A stretch of 14,873 nucleotides of DNA, from the NCBI GenBank assembly GCA_020445165.1, contig JAGRHE010000053.1:1-14873 (forward strand), in the 5' to 3' direction. The position numbers and the translations under genes were made by a program. How positions within the stretch are numbered: the stretch's first letter is position 1; each line of letters begins with the position of its first letter. Positions 1-6,449 of this stretch are shown here, piece after piece. Below the pieces are notes generated by a model, which saw only the letters and a list, made by a program, of their open reading frames with translations, searched no databases and was not told the DNA's origin. This DNA comes from Gammaproteobacteria bacterium. GTDB taxonomy: Bacteria > Pseudomonadota > Gammaproteobacteria > Chromatiales > Sedimenticolaceae.

Positions 1-209
1 ATCTCGCGTGCGGCCTTGTTGGTGAAGGTCACGGCGAGGATGCCCCAGGGTGACAGGCCCTCGACCTGGATCAGCCACGCGATGCGATGCACCAGCACGC
101 GGGTCTTGCCCGAGCCGGCGCCGGCCAGTACCAGTGCGCTGCCGAGCGGCGCGGTGACCGCGGCCCGCTGGGCGTCGTTGAGGCCATCGATGATGTGCGA
201 TACGTCCAT
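1..209 (-). CDS. uvrD: DNA helicase II UvrD, N-terminal 69 residues (partial)
   Basis: This is the amino-terminal end of a superfamily 1A helicase that unwinds DNA in nucleotide-excision and mismatch repair; the rest lies beyond the left edge. The reading begins [18 protein letters not shown], which contains the Q-motif (LNDAQ). The Walker A motif [10 protein letters not shown] follows at about residues 29-38, then HRIAWLI and the motif Ia segment [12 protein letters not shown] at the edge. This matches the E. coli UvrD N-terminus almost position by position, so I prefer UvrD to Rep or PcrA. The ATG at 209-207 begins exactly where UvrD proteins begin. Its ribosome-binding site is poor (only GG directly before the ATG). 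The NLR-like gene ends 52 bp upstream on the same strand, with no terminator hairpin visible between them, so read-through into uvrD is possible. A TAGAAT hexamer (about 216-221, minus) could be a -10 but has no convincing -35. No LexA-type box was seen. Confidence 0.93.
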   Translation of the reverse strand, partial: MDVSHIIDGLNDAQRAAVTAPLGSALVLAGAGSGKTRVLVHRIAWLIQVEGLSPWGILAVTFTNKAARE

Positions 210-261
210 CCGGCGATTCTACCGTGGACAGGTGGTTTGGCGGGGTACACGGGCGGATTAA

Positions 262-3006
262 TCATCGCTCGGCAGATTCAATCAGTTCATTCAGTTTCTT
301 TGTGCGTTCAAACTCATCGAGCCCCATTCTTTCGAGCACCGCCAAATAGTTAGCTTTTCCAAGGCTGAAATTACAATGTTCGGAACTATTTCGAAGAGTA
401 GATCGAATTAGTATCTTCAAACCGCGACTCGCAACGGATTCGGCTTCAACTAGCCGACCGGTCCGCATAAAGAGGGCCCCTAGGTTATTGAGTCGAATTG
501 CCACGGTGGGGTGATCTCTACCGAACACACCTTCCTCAATGGCCAGCGCACGCATCATAAGGGGCTCAGCCTCGAATTCGCGACCAGTCATTACCAGCAA
601 TGTGGCTAAGTTGTCCAAGCGATTGGCAACCTTTGGATGCCCACACCCAAAACCTTCTTCATCAATCTTCAGTGCTTCTTTTATAAGCGTCTCAGCTTCT
701 TCAAACGCACCGGTTTCCTTTTTAATCCCACCTAACGTATTTAGATTCTCCGCGACATCTTGGTGAGATCTTCCGTAAGCTCCAAAATTTATCGATATTG
801 CTCGCAATATCACAAGCTCAGCATCATCAAATCGCTTCTCGGAAACAAACAACAACGCCAAGTTTCCCAGCACTATAGCTGCAAGTGGAGCCTCTCTTCC
901 GAAACTTATTTCGATTTCGGTCATCACCCTCCACATCAGTGCTTCAGCTTCAACCGGCCGATTCTTCACACGAAGGAGCTCGGCATAGTTTGCTGCGTTC
1001 GCTATACGTTGTGGATGTCTTCGATCGAGAAGACTCTCGCCAATCACTTTAGCTCGCGTCAGTAATGATGAAGCTTCTACTAATTGGTTAAGCTCGAGTT
1101 TTAAACTCGCTAGATTAGTCAAACTACCAACGACTTTCGGATGATCTAATCCGAAGCATGCCTGATATATATCGAATGCTCGAAGCATCTGCGGCTCCGC
1201 CTCGGCGTACAGCGCCCTTCCTTTCAGGTAAAGGCCCAGTTCAGAGCACAGGCGTGCAGTACCTTCGCCCGGCTCTCGCGGCACATCTAACGCGATCACC
1301 CGCTCCGCGTGGGCACGCAGCTGGTCCCAACGCGACCAGGAGCGGACATCTGTAGGAGGAGGATCACCCGGTAGAGCCCGATTGATGGTTTGGACGGCGA
1401 CGCCCAGCGCGCTTTTCTCCCCGTCTTCCAATCGGGCGCGCGCGATCTCCTGCACTAGGCGATGGACAGTAAACGCGCGATTACTCTCCTCCCATCTGAG
1501 CAGCGACAGGCTAGCCAGCTCGTCGAGAAGGTCTTCGACGTCGGCGGATGTATCGGCATCATCATTGACCAAACCCGCCAGCTCGTTGGAGTCGAAACCT
1601 TCGGCGAAATAATCGCGCGGGATCGGATCTGGCGCAAAGAAACTCAGCACGTTTAGCAGCATCTGCGCCTCCGGCGACAGTTGTTCAAAACTGGTCTCCC
1701 AGGTCACAGCGAGGCTGTGCGGGTAGTTAGTCTGTTGCGGGTCGCGCCATTCGCGCAGCTTGGCCTCACTGGCCTGCCAGCGCTGCAGGTAATCAGAAAG
1801 GCCGATGCGTTTTCGGGCGATGAATTTGCCGGCCTGTTCCAGCGCCAATGCCAGCCCGCCGAGCGTCTCGGCGAGCTGCGATGCGACGACATCATCGTCG
1901 TCCGCGGGAACGCGCCGCCCGTGGGTCTTGCCGAGCAGGTAGGCAACCGCATCGGCATTGTCGAGCGTGTCCAGTGGCAGCGACTGCACGGCATCGTCCC
2001 AATCGGCGAGGCGAGACGTGATTAGCACACGTCCCCGGCGCAGCTGCGGCAGTATCCTGCCGACGGCCAGCTGCGCCTCCGGCGTATCGACGTTGTCGAG
2101 GATCAGCAGCCAGCCATCGTGCTGTGCGAACCAGCGCAGTGCGGCCTTGGTTTGCATCTCCTGTTCCTGTGCGTCCTTTTCCGGCAGGTCGAGCACGCGC
2201 TCAACGCACAGCTGCGCGAGGTTGGCGTCGAGGTTCTGTGGTGAATCGGCGCCGACGAACAGGCAGGTCGGGTAATCGTCGATGTGCTGCCACGCGTACT
2301 CGATCGCCAGCCGCGTCTTGCCGATGCCACCGAGGCCATGGATCGCCTGCCGTGCCGTGATCGCCGCGGTCTGGGCGTCACTGCCGTCGAGCCGTTCGTC
2401 GAGCTGCGCGAGCGCGTCGGTGCGTCCTTTGAACAGGTCCCCAATCGACGCGAACGGTAGGTTGTGCAGCACCCAGCGTTCCGGGCTCTGAACCCGGAAG
2501 CCATCACGCAGCACGAGACGCGCGAGATGATCGACGGTGTCGAAAGCGTTGCGGTCCTTGTTGCTGGCGATGATCGCGTCGATAAAGTCCCACTGGCGTT
2601 GTGCGTCGGCATCCGGCTGCTCAGTCGGATGTGCGCTGAGGTAGGCCGGCGACGCGAAGTAGACGAAGGTCGGGATCGGGTCGGCCATTGAACCGTCGAG
2701 GCGCTCTCCGCAGGCGAAGTGATACTCCCACTGTGTGTAGGAGCGTGGCGGAACGCCATCCAACCCGGCACCGTCCTCGGGACCGGCACCGTAATGGCTG
2801 CCGACCAAGGCGATCACGCGGTCGCAGCCGGCAACGAGGTCTTCGAGCTTCTGCAGCAGCGTACCGGGGTGCTGCGTGAAATCCTCCTGCACGACAACCT
2901 CGGCTCCAACGGCTTGCAGATCGCTGCGCAGCATCTCGCGGCAGTCACGAAACTGCGCAGACGCCGCCGACAGAAAAATGCGTTCCCTGGCCAAGCCGTT
3001 CTCCAC
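262..3006 (-). CDS. NLR-like STAND ATPase: DUF4062-like / NB-ARC / TPR array
   Basis: The 914-residue protein has the tripartite layout of NLR-type signalling ATPases. Residues about 8-100 resemble DUF4062/TIR-like effector domains (IFLSAASAQFRDCREML, then a hydrophobic strand in CDRVIALVGSHYG). The NB-ARC module has Walker A GLGGIGKTR (224-232), Walker B LLILDNVD (300-307), VLITSR (327-332) and a GLPLAL-like GGLALALEQA (383-392). A winged-helix region with FTVHRLVQEIA (512-522) follows. Residues about 598-891 form seven in-register 42-residue TPR-like units of kinesin-light-chain type, with recurring EAE, RAL, FG.DHP and NLA motifs. Homologues are thought to oligomerise when the repeats sense a trigger; anti-phage defence is inferred, not shown. 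The start is uncertain: GTG at 3006 has a weak ribosome-binding site, and an in-frame TGA at 3027-3025 rules out a longer form. TTG at codon 5 has GGAG six bases upstream. GC content falls sharply from about nucleotide 1200 to the stop, coincident with the TPR array. Confidence 0.88.
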   Translation of the reverse strand: MENGLARERIFLSAASAQFRDCREMLRSDLQAVGAEVVVQEDFTQHPGTLLQKLEDLVAGCDRVIALVGSHYGAGPEDGAGLDGVPPRSYTQWEYHFACGERLDGSMADPIPTFVYFASPAYLSAHPTEQPDADAQRQWDFIDAIIASNKDRNAFDTVDHLARLVLRDGFRVQSPERWVLHNLPFASIGDLFKGRTDALAQLDERLDGSDAQTAAITARQAIHGLGGIGKTRLAIEYAWQHIDDYPTCLFVGADSPQNLDANLAQLCVERVLDLPEKDAQEQEMQTKAALRWFAQHDGWLLILDNVDTPEAQLAVGRILPQLRRGRVLITSRLADWDDAVQSLPLDTLDNADAVAYLLGKTHGRRVPADDDDVVASQLAETLGGLALALEQAGKFIARKRIGLSDYLQRWQASEAKLREWRDPQQTNYPHSLAVTWETSFEQLSPEAQMLLNVLSFFAPDPIPRDYFAEGFDSNELAGLVNDDADTSADVEDLLDELASLSLLRWEESNRAFTVHRLVQEIARARLEDGEKSALGVAVQTINRALPGDPPPTDVRSWSRWDQLRAHAERVIALDVPREPGEGTARLCSELGLYLKGRALYAEAEPQMLRAFDIYQACFGLDHPKVVGSLTNLASLKLELNQLVEASSLLTRAKVIGESLLDRRHPQRIANAANYAELLRVKNRPVEAEALMWRVMTEIEISFGREAPLAAIVLGNLALLFVSEKRFDDAELVILRAISINFGAYGRSHQDVAENLNTLGGIKKETGAFEEAETLIKEALKIDEEGFGCGHPKVANRLDNLATLLVMTGREFEAEPLMMRALAIEEGVFGRDHPTVAIRLNNLGALFMRTGRLVEAESVASRGLKILIRSTLRNSSEHCNFSLGKANYLAVLERMGLDEFERTKKLNELIESAER

Positions 3007-3026
3007 GCAGCTTCGGATTGCCGTTC

Positions 3027-3032
3027 ATCATA
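3027..3032 (-). promoter_or_regulatory. Weak -10 candidate (TATGAT) before the NLR-like gene
   Basis: On the minus strand GGTATGAT lies 20 bases before the GTG start and matches 5 of 6 positions of TATAAT. A TTGATG hexamer lies only 13 bases upstream, which is too short a spacer for a sigma-70 promoter, and nothing convincing sits at 17 bases. It marks the most likely start of transcription for the NLR-like gene but is only a weak call. Confidence 0.25.
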
Positions 3033-3130
3033 CCTTTTGGCGTGGCATCAACAGATTGCCTGACGACAGGAGAGCGATCGATGACGGTATTGCGACCATG
3101 GTGCCGAAGCTCCGCTGCCACGCAAATAAC

Positions 3131-3153
3131 AAAACCCGCTCGCGGCGGGTTTT
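3131..3153 (-). terminator. Rho-independent terminator of the PEP-CTERM gene
   Basis: A perfect 9-bp stem (AAAACCCGC / GCGGGTTTT) with a 5-base loop lies 23 bases beyond the stop codon of the PEP-CTERM gene. On the minus strand the stem ends in TTTT followed by GTTATTTG, a usable U-rich tail. It separates this gene from the NLR-like gene downstream on the same strand. Confidence 0.82.
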
Positions 3154-3175
3154 GTCGACGGTAAGACGGCCGCTG

Positions 3176-3835
3176 TCAGCGCGAACGGCGTGCCGATGCC
3201 AGCGCGGCGAAACCGATGCCGAACAACAGCAACACACCCGGAACCGGTACACCGTTGCCCTGCGCCTCGAACATGAAGGTACCGGCGTCGTAGCGGTTGG
3301 CCGGGCCAGTGTCGATGACATTCGGCCAAGCACCTGCTGTCGCTGAATAGCGACCGGCTCCGACGAAGCTGATCAGGCCGCCGCCGTCGTTGATCATCGG
3401 TGCATTCATCGGATCGCCGCCGGCATTGCCGTTCGGCTCGGGACTGCCGTGACCCCAGGAGACGATCGTGTACTGGCCGGGGCCGAGTGCGACGTCGGCG
3501 ATGTCTTCGAAGCGGCTATTGCCGACCAGCGGCTGCATGGTGCCGGTGATCAGGGCCGACAGCCCGGTGATCGCGGTCATCGTGTTGCGATCGTAGATCG
3601 CCACCTGGATGCCGTTGGACTGGATGCCGTCCTGGTCGCTGTCGAACGCGCCCAGCGCGGTGATCGAGATCGGCGACAACACGTCGAAATCCATTCCCAG
3701 GGTACCGAAGAAATTGCCCTGGTCACCCGTGGTGCGGGTCGATTCAAGGGCCACCACCGCGGCGTTCGCGGTCGCCAAGGAACCCAGCATGAGCATGCTG
3801 CCCAGCACCGAGAAAAGGGTGTGTCGAAACTGCAT
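3176..3835 (-). CDS. PEP-CTERM-type exosortase-sorted secreted protein
   Basis: The 219-residue protein is a secreted surface or matrix protein of the exosortase type. Residues 1-25 are a Sec signal peptide (MQFRHTLFSVLGSMLM..., probable cleavage after ATANA). The C-terminus has the tripartite sorting signal: VPVPG (196-200), a short hydrophobic helix (201-213) and a basic tail ARRSR. An exosortase (EpsH/XrtA type) normally recognises and cuts such a signal near VPxP; none is encoded in this window. The middle (about 40-190) is predicted beta-rich. It has an FFGTLGMDFDV...ISITALGAFDSDQDG stretch that recalls the DUF4082-like module of other PEP-CTERM proteins, although I hold that assignment loosely. 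The ATG at 3835 has an ideal GGAGG five bases upstream; an in-frame codon further out (3871) lacks this and would bury the signal peptide. It is probably monocistronic, with its own terminator and a candidate sigma-54 promoter. Confidence 0.87.
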   Translation of the reverse strand: MQFRHTLFSVLGSMLMLGSLATANAAVVALESTRTTGDQGNFFGTLGMDFDVLSPISITALGAFDSDQDGIQSNGIQVAIYDRNTMTAITGLSALITGTMQPLVGNSRFEDIADVALGPGQYTIVSWGHGSPEPNGNAGGDPMNAPMINDGGGLISFVGAGRYSATAGAWPNVIDTGPANRYDAGTFMFEAQGNGVPVPGVLLLFGIGFAALASARRSR

Positions 3836-3895
3836 AAGAGCCTCCGTCTCTGTTCGCGGCCGTTGCCACAATCGTGTTTGCTGTAACGGCTCTTA

Positions 3896-3911
3896 AGCGA
3901 AAACCGTGCCG
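3896..3911 (-). promoter_or_regulatory. Candidate sigma-54 (-24/-12) promoter of the PEP-CTERM gene
   Basis: The minus strand reads CGGCACGGTTTTCGCT, against the consensus TGGCACGNNNNTTGCW. The invariant GG and GC are present with exactly 10 bases between them, and there are two mismatches elsewhere. Transcription would start near 3885, giving a leader of about 50 bases before the GGAGG/ATG. The match is visible in the sequence. That PEP-CTERM genes can be RpoN-dependent through the PrsK/PrsR system is family knowledge, and its use here is inferred. Confidence 0.5.
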
Positions 3912-4026
3912 ATGCCGGCTTTTCCTTTTAAAACAATCAGTTCGATCAGACAGCGACAGGAAGCGCAATCCACGTGTAAAGACGCCGAACAGGCTTTCCG
4001 GAACGGCGTTCTGATAACGCGCCGCC

Positions 4027-4059
4027 GGTCGACGGGTGACCCGATTGCGCCCGTCGACC
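4027..4059 (-). terminator. Terminator-like hairpin after the cytochrome gene
   Basis: A perfect 10-bp inverted repeat (GGTCGACGGG / CCCGTCGACC) encloses a 13-base loop, and its arms can extend inward by a G-T and a G-C pair. It lies 15 bases beyond the TAA of the cytochrome c'-like gene. On the minus strand it is followed by GGCGGCGCG rather than a T-run. It may therefore act with Rho or protect an mRNA end rather than be a classic intrinsic terminator. Confidence 0.55.
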
Positions 4060-4074
4060 CTCGCTCAATCGGCA

Positions 4075-4654
4075 TTACCAGCGGTAGCCACGAAAGCGCA
4101 TATGGCAGGACTGGCAGGTGGCGTTGAGCTGATCGTAAGCACGGATCGCATCCATCGACACCTGGTCATCGCTTACCGACGCGAAACGGCCGAAGCGCGG
4201 TCGGCGCGACGTCATCCAAACGCCCTGCTGGCGCATTTCACTGGCGTCAGGTGGCTCGGCCAGGGCATCGGCGAGGCGTCCGGCCGCCTTTTCGGCACCG
4301 ATCGCATAGCCGCGAAAGGCGCCGAAATCACGCCACACCCAGGGCGTGACGCGCGACCCGCGTCCCGGGCGAGAAATCCTGCAGCATCGATTCACCGAGG
4401 CCGGCTTCCAGTTCGCGTGCGAGTTGCACGGCCTGGTCGCGCTTGAACCCCCGCCGGCCCTCGAACATGGCCGCCAGGTCCTGCATCGACCAGCCATGGT
4501 CGCGCATCAGGTTCTGCCGCTCGTAGGTGTCCTGGCCCGAGCCATAGCGCTGGTACCAGGGATTGCCGACCCACCAGGCGCCGGCCGGAGCGGCCAGTAA
4601 CAGGCCGAGCGCAAATGCGGCGCCGAAGCGAAATTTCGTTGTCACGGTTTTCAT
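4075..4654 (-). pseudogene. Cytochrome c'-like protein, interrupted by a frameshift
   Basis: Two overlapping minus-strand frames together give one protein of about 192 residues. The first frame starts at ATG 4654, behind a GAGGGG ribosome-binding site, with a Sec signal peptide (MKTVTTKFRFGAAFALGLLL...AGA). It continues through WWVGNPWYQRYG to ESMLQDFSPG and then hits TGA at 4328. The second frame resumes near 4365-4358 with GSRVTPWVWRDFGAFRGYAI and ends at TAA 4075. Its end carries the heme-binding CQSCH motif in a ...ATCQSCHMRFRG context. A CxxCH close to the C-terminus after a helical body is the hallmark of cytochrome c'/c556, periplasmic heme proteins linked to electron transfer or NO binding. 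One extra base (or two missing) within GC-rich 4350-4370 explains the break. It may be a real mutation or a sequencing error. As read, the product would lack heme. Confidence 0.75.
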
Positions 4655-5050
4655 TGCAGATACCCCTCGCAGTGTCGTGATCCCCTGCGCCGGGCCGGCC
4701 ACGCAGACTCGGCGCGCCTGCAAGCAATATCAGTCTTTGCTGAAAAGCAGGCAAGCGATGAGCGGGCAATTGTGTCGCCGCGAAGCGGGTGGCATGCAGC
4801 GGCCGGGCATGCCGTGACGCCGCCTGCAGGCAGCGCGGCAACGCCCATCCCGGACGGCGACAGATCAGCCGGCGCAGCACCCGGCCTGCTGACAGCGATG
4901 TGAATTTTCCCGTTTTGCACCGCCGAGTATTCACGCCCCGCGCAACCGCCTCGTCCCTAGTCTTCTCCCCAAGGCCCGCACCAACGCCAAGCGGCTTGGT
5001 GACCCAGGGCCGATTCAGGAAGTGTTCAACAACGTCAGTGGGGATAACTC
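4655..5050. other. Divergent 396-bp intergenic region
   Basis: This stretch separates the minus-strand cytochrome gene from the plus-strand RiPP precursor. It holds a plausible sigma-70 promoter for the cytochrome gene (4726-4754) and a small palindrome CCAAGC-G-GCTTGG (4987-4999), 52 bp before the precursor start, that could be an operator. The precursor's ribosome-binding site is GGGGA at 5040-5044. I found no convincing -35/-10 pair or sigma-54 element for the RiPP operon. Open frames here look like GC-rich shadows, and I found no second precursor peptide. Confidence 0.6.
4726..4754 (-). promoter_or_regulatory. Sigma-70-like promoter of the cytochrome gene
   Basis: On the minus strand TTGCCT (4754-4749) and GATATT (4731-4726) each match 4 of 6 consensus bases and are separated by exactly 17 bases. 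The element lies about 70 bases upstream of the ATG at 4654. It is the best promoter-like pair I found in this intergenic region. Confidence 0.45.
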
Positions 5051-5293
5051 ATGAAAACTGAAAAACGTGGATCCGAAAAACTCATGCAGGGCTGCACCAG
5101 CCTCAACACCCTGTCGCGCGAAGAGCTGGAACAGGTCGCCGGTGGCGCGCTGCTCGGCGGCGGCACCAGCATCTACTGGAAGCAGTTCCCGCACGGCATT
5201 CCGTGGCCGGAGATCTTCAAGGTGAACGTGCTGCGCGAGATCGACCAGGGCGTGGTCCAGGGCATCGACCAGCAGCTGGGTCGCGGCTTCTGA
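5051..5293 (+). CDS. RiPP precursor peptide with double-glycine leader
   Basis: This 80-residue peptide is the probable substrate of the radical SAM enzyme and exporter encoded downstream. Residues 21-32, LSREELEQVAGG, fit the double-glycine leader rule (hydrophobic residues at -12, -7 and -4, acidic at -8, GG at -2/-1). The C39 domain of the exporter should cut after Gly32, leaving a 48-residue core (33-80). The core starts ALLGGG, then has an aromatic, proline-rich centre from Tyr42 to Phe56 (Y42, W43, F46, H48, W52, F56) and an acidic/amide-rich tail ending LGRGF. It has no cysteine; the only Cys (15) is in the leader. Thioether chemistry (sactipeptide, lanthipeptide) is therefore excluded, leaving carbon-carbon or carbon-oxygen crosslinks, epimerisation or similar as possibilities. 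Start: ATG 5051 behind GGGGA at six bases. It is the first gene of the operon. Biological activity is unknown. Confidence 0.85.
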   Translation: MKTEKRGSEKLMQGCTSLNTLSREELEQVAGGALLGGGTSIYWKQFPHGIPWPEIFKVNVLREIDQGVVQGIDQQLGRGF

Positions 5294-5303
5294 CGCGACC
5301 AGC

Positions 5304-5339
5304 GGGACGAGGGGGCAAGTGCGACCGCCCCTTCGTCCC
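5304..5339 (+). promoter_or_regulatory. 13-bp hairpin between precursor and radical SAM genes (attenuator or mRNA stabiliser)
   Basis: GGGACGAGGGGGC (5304-5316) pairs with GCCCCTTCGTCCC (5327-5339) over 13 bp with a single G-U wobble and a 10-base loop. It begins 11 bases after the precursor stop and ends 45 bases before the radical SAM start. No T-run follows, only ACCCTTTCCC. In peptide operons such elements often make precursor mRNA more abundant than mRNA for the enzymes; that role is inferred here. Confidence 0.65.
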
Positions 5340-5383
5340 AACCCTTTCCCGAATTCAACAACGCATCGACCAGGAGCAGGAAC

Positions 5384-6448
5384 ATGGGACCGACCGGCAA
5401 CACCCGCGTGGTACAGATCCACCCGACCCGCCGCTGCAACCTGCAGTGCCGGCACTGCTATTCCTCGTCCTCGCCGCAGGCGCGCGAGGCACTGACGCCC
5501 GGCGTGCTGCGCACGGCGCTCGACGAGCTGGCTGCCGAGGATTACAACTGGGCCAGCTTCTCCGGTGGCGAGCCGCTGGTCTACCCGCACCTGGCCGACG
5601 TGTTGGCCCACGCGCGCCAGTGCGGCATGCAGACCGCGGTGGTGACCAACGGCATGCTGTTGTCGCCGCGGCGACTGGACGCGATCCAGCCGGTCACCGA
5701 CCTGCTGGTGATCTCGCTCGACGGCAAGCCGGCATCGCACAACCGGATGCGCAATTCGGCGCGCGCCTTCGACAGCATGGCCGGACGCCTTCCCGAGCTG
5801 CAGGCACGCGGGATCGACTTCGGCTTCCTGTTCACGCTGACCCAGCACAATCTCGACGAGCTGCCGTGGGTGGTCGAGTTCGCCGTCAACGTCGGCGCCA
5901 GGCTGCTGCAGATCCACCCGCTGGACTGTGTCGGCAATGCCTCCGCGCAGCTGGCCGGCAAGGCACCCGATGCGATCGAGGGTGCACATGCCTGGCACCT
6001 GGTCTCGCACTTCGAGCAACAGCTGGCCGGACGCCTTGCCCTGCAGGTCGACCTGCTGCACAGCGAAGCCCTCGGGCAGCAACCCGAAAGCTTCTTTCTC
6101 GGCGACGCCGAACAATCGATGCAGCGTCCGCTCGGTTATCAACTGTCACCGCTGGTGATCGAACCGGACGGCGAAGTGGTGCCGTTGCAGTACGGCTTTG
6201 CCCGCGATTTCTCGCTCGGCAACCTGCACCGGCGCAGCGTGCACGAGATGGCCGGGTACTGGTCGGAGATGGTCGCAGCGCGTCTGCACAGCGTGTCGAA
6301 ACGACTGGCGCGCGAGCTCGCCGGGCAGCCCGGCCAGTTCTTCAACTGGTATGCGCGCATGGCGACGCTGGCCAGCCAGACCGCGACCTTCCCGGTCGAC
6401 CACCTGCCGCTGCGCCCGGCCGCACGCAGCATGGGCAAGGCGCTCTGA
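5384..6448 (+). CDS. Radical SAM peptide maturase with cysteine-free SPASM-like C-terminus
   Basis: This 354-residue radical SAM enzyme presumably modifies the adjacent precursor. The [4Fe-4S]/SAM motif CNLQCRHC uses Cys18, 22 and 25 (CxxxCxxC), preceded by VVQIHPTRR. GGEP at 61-64 contacts SAM, and VISLDGKPASHNR (109-121) fits the barrel. Residues about 256-285 (PLVIEPDGEVVPLQYGF...FSLGNL) align with the SPASM/twitch pattern of an IxPDGxV strand and a later LGN, but the cysteines that bind auxiliary clusters are missing. The only other cysteines are 80 and 182. No separate RRE (PqqD-like) leader-binding domain precedes the barrel, so leader recognition may be intrinsic or supplied elsewhere. 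Start: ATG 5384 behind AGGAG at seven bases. The HlyD gene begins one base after its stop, so the two are translationally coupled. I cannot assign it to a named maturase family. Confidence 0.9.
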   Translation: MGPTGNTRVVQIHPTRRCNLQCRHCYSSSSPQAREALTPGVLRTALDELAAEDYNWASFSGGEPLVYPHLADVLAHARQCGMQTAVVTNGMLLSPRRLDAIQPVTDLLVISLDGKPASHNRMRNSARAFDSMAGRLPELQARGIDFGFLFTLTQHNLDELPWVVEFAVNVGARLLQIHPLDCVGNASAQLAGKAPDAIEGAHAWHLVSHFEQQLAGRLALQVDLLHSEALGQQPESFFLGDAEQSMQRPLGYQLSPLVIEPDGEVVPLQYGFARDFSLGNLHRRSVHEMAGYWSEMVAARLHSVSKRLARELAGQPGQFFNWYARMATLASQTATFPVDHLPLRPAARSMGKAL

Positions 6449-6449
6449 C

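Noticed and set aside
3009..3111. Inverted 8-mers AGCTTCGG (3009-3016) and CCGAAGCT (3104-3111) upstream of the NLR-like gene
   Set aside because: Arms are short and about 88 bases apart; chance is a sufficient explanation and no target-site duplication or other mobile-element sign is present.
3081..3164. A 27-residue plus-strand ORF (MTVLRPWCRSS...) with AGGAG eight bases upstream
   Set aside because: It reads through the PEP-CTERM terminator, has no promoter or recognisable feature, and the spacing of the ribosome-binding site is easily met by chance.
4001..4020. GCGTT-CTGAT-AACGC hairpin next to the cytochrome terminator-like repeat
   Set aside because: Only a 5-bp stem with no T-run; too weak to call as a separate terminator.
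5015..6142. A 375-codon minus-strand frame antisense to the precursor and radical SAM genes
   Set aside because: A shadow of codon bias in high-GC DNA; no motif, and it runs antisense to two well-supported genes.
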